DNA from: Glandiceps talaboti
Taxonomy: Eukaryota; Hemichordata; Enteropneusta; Spengelidae
Direction: 5' to 3'
Assembly: GCF_964340395.1 (NCBI RefSeq)
Contig: NC_135562.1
Location: forward strand, 13,001,043-13,065,042
DNA: 64,000 nucleotides
The notes below the pieces were generated by a model. That model did no database searches. It was not told the DNA's origin and saw only the letters and a list, made by a program, of their open reading frames with translations. Below are positions 63,551-64,000 of this stretch, piece by piece. Numbering within the stretch: position 1 is the stretch's first letter; every line of letters begins with the position of its first letter. A program made the translations under genes and the position numbers.

Positions 63551-63960
63551 CACATCCTAGCTGGTACCCATTCATATAGCTGGGTAAACTGAGGCACATG
63601 CCTTTGAGTGGTTCAAGTCTTACCTAAGGACTCACTTAGCAAACACATTTTCTCAGATACCCATTGATATAGCTTCAGGTATTAAACCAAGGCTCTTCGT
63701 GTGGTTCAAGTCTTATCCAAGGATACACTTAACAATCACATCCTACCAGGTACCCATTGATATAATAGCTGTGTAAACCTAGGCACATTAGAGCGGTTCA
63801 AATCTTGCCTGGAGACTCGCTTAGCAAACAAATCCTATCAAATTGCAAATACCCTGTTTATATAGCTGGGTAAACTTAGGCACTGAGAGTGGTTCATAGC
63901 TTACACAAGGACCATCTAAGCAATCACATCCTATCAGATACCCATTAATGTGGTCACATT
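63551..63960 (-). repeat. 93-bp tandem array derived from a SINE core
   Basis: Unit starts are at 63551, 63644, 63737, 63829 and 63925 (93, 93, 92 and 96 bp, then a partial unit). Each contains CACATCCTA, a TACCCATT-ATATAGC segment, GGTAAAC-TAGGCAC words and GGTTCAAGTCTTACC. The unit is the reverse complement of the centre of the SINE at about 24945-25035. Confidence 0.8.
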
Positions 63961-64000
63961 GTATTTCAAACTCATGACAACACTTTGGAATGTTTCTTAT

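Overview
The window is invertebrate nuclear DNA. It is AT-rich and CpG-poor outside one short promoter-like stretch. Coding sequence is split into short exons with GT-AG introns, mostly 100 to 1000 bases long, and the introns are full of microsatellites, minisatellites, a tRNA-derived SINE and fold-back MITE-like elements. I take it for a marine invertebrate (a deuterostome such as amphioxus or a hemichordate, or a lophotrochozoan), but the sequence alone does not settle the species. No bacterial, phage or CRISPR features are present.

Layout. (1) Positions 1-1753, minus strand: the first two exons of a gene whose product resembles an uncharacterised, probably transposase-derived metazoan family. 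A CpG-containing promoter region with ETS-like, E-box and E2F-like motifs lies at 1754-1900. (2) Positions 1901-13226: about 11 kb with no convincing coding sequence, holding microsatellites, two possible LINE 3' ends, two satellite arrays and one possible 5' non-coding exon (3405-3525). (3) Positions 13236-63332, plus strand: one very large gene. I joined 58 coding exons by hand. Every junction has GT-AG ends and matching phase, giving 10,009 coding bases (3,336 codons plus one base), and the gene runs off the right edge. (4) Positions 63333-64000: intron ending in a tandem array made from the middle of a SINE.

The large gene encodes a mosaic protein. It has two doublecortin (DCX) domains (residues about 22-98 and 161-245), two PLAT/LH2 domains, a beta-trefoil (fascin-like) block (533-801), a Pro/Ser-rich linker (802-902), then 19 more PLAT domains in strict alternation of two types. 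Type A is about 128 residues and begins with a W-x-x-W/F strand. Type B is about 125 residues and begins K-Y-x-V-x-V-x-T-G. An A+B pair is about 253 residues. Tandem PLAT repeats are known from LOXHD1 (stereocilia) and tandem DCX domains from the RP1/doublecortin microtubule-binding family. A microtubule- or axoneme-bound, membrane-facing scaffold in cilia or sensory cells is therefore a reasonable inference, not a demonstrated function.

The main points of interest are the DCX-PLAT-trefoil-PLAT(19+) architecture; a higher-order repeat of four PLATs (about 7.5-7.9 kb) at the 3' side; four very short phase-1/1 linker exons at B-to-A junctions or beside the trefoil; and two places where an exon-intron junction has itself become a tandem repeat, giving arrays of decoy donors (21529-21793) and decoy acceptors (49000-49342), each of which would lead to a premature stop.
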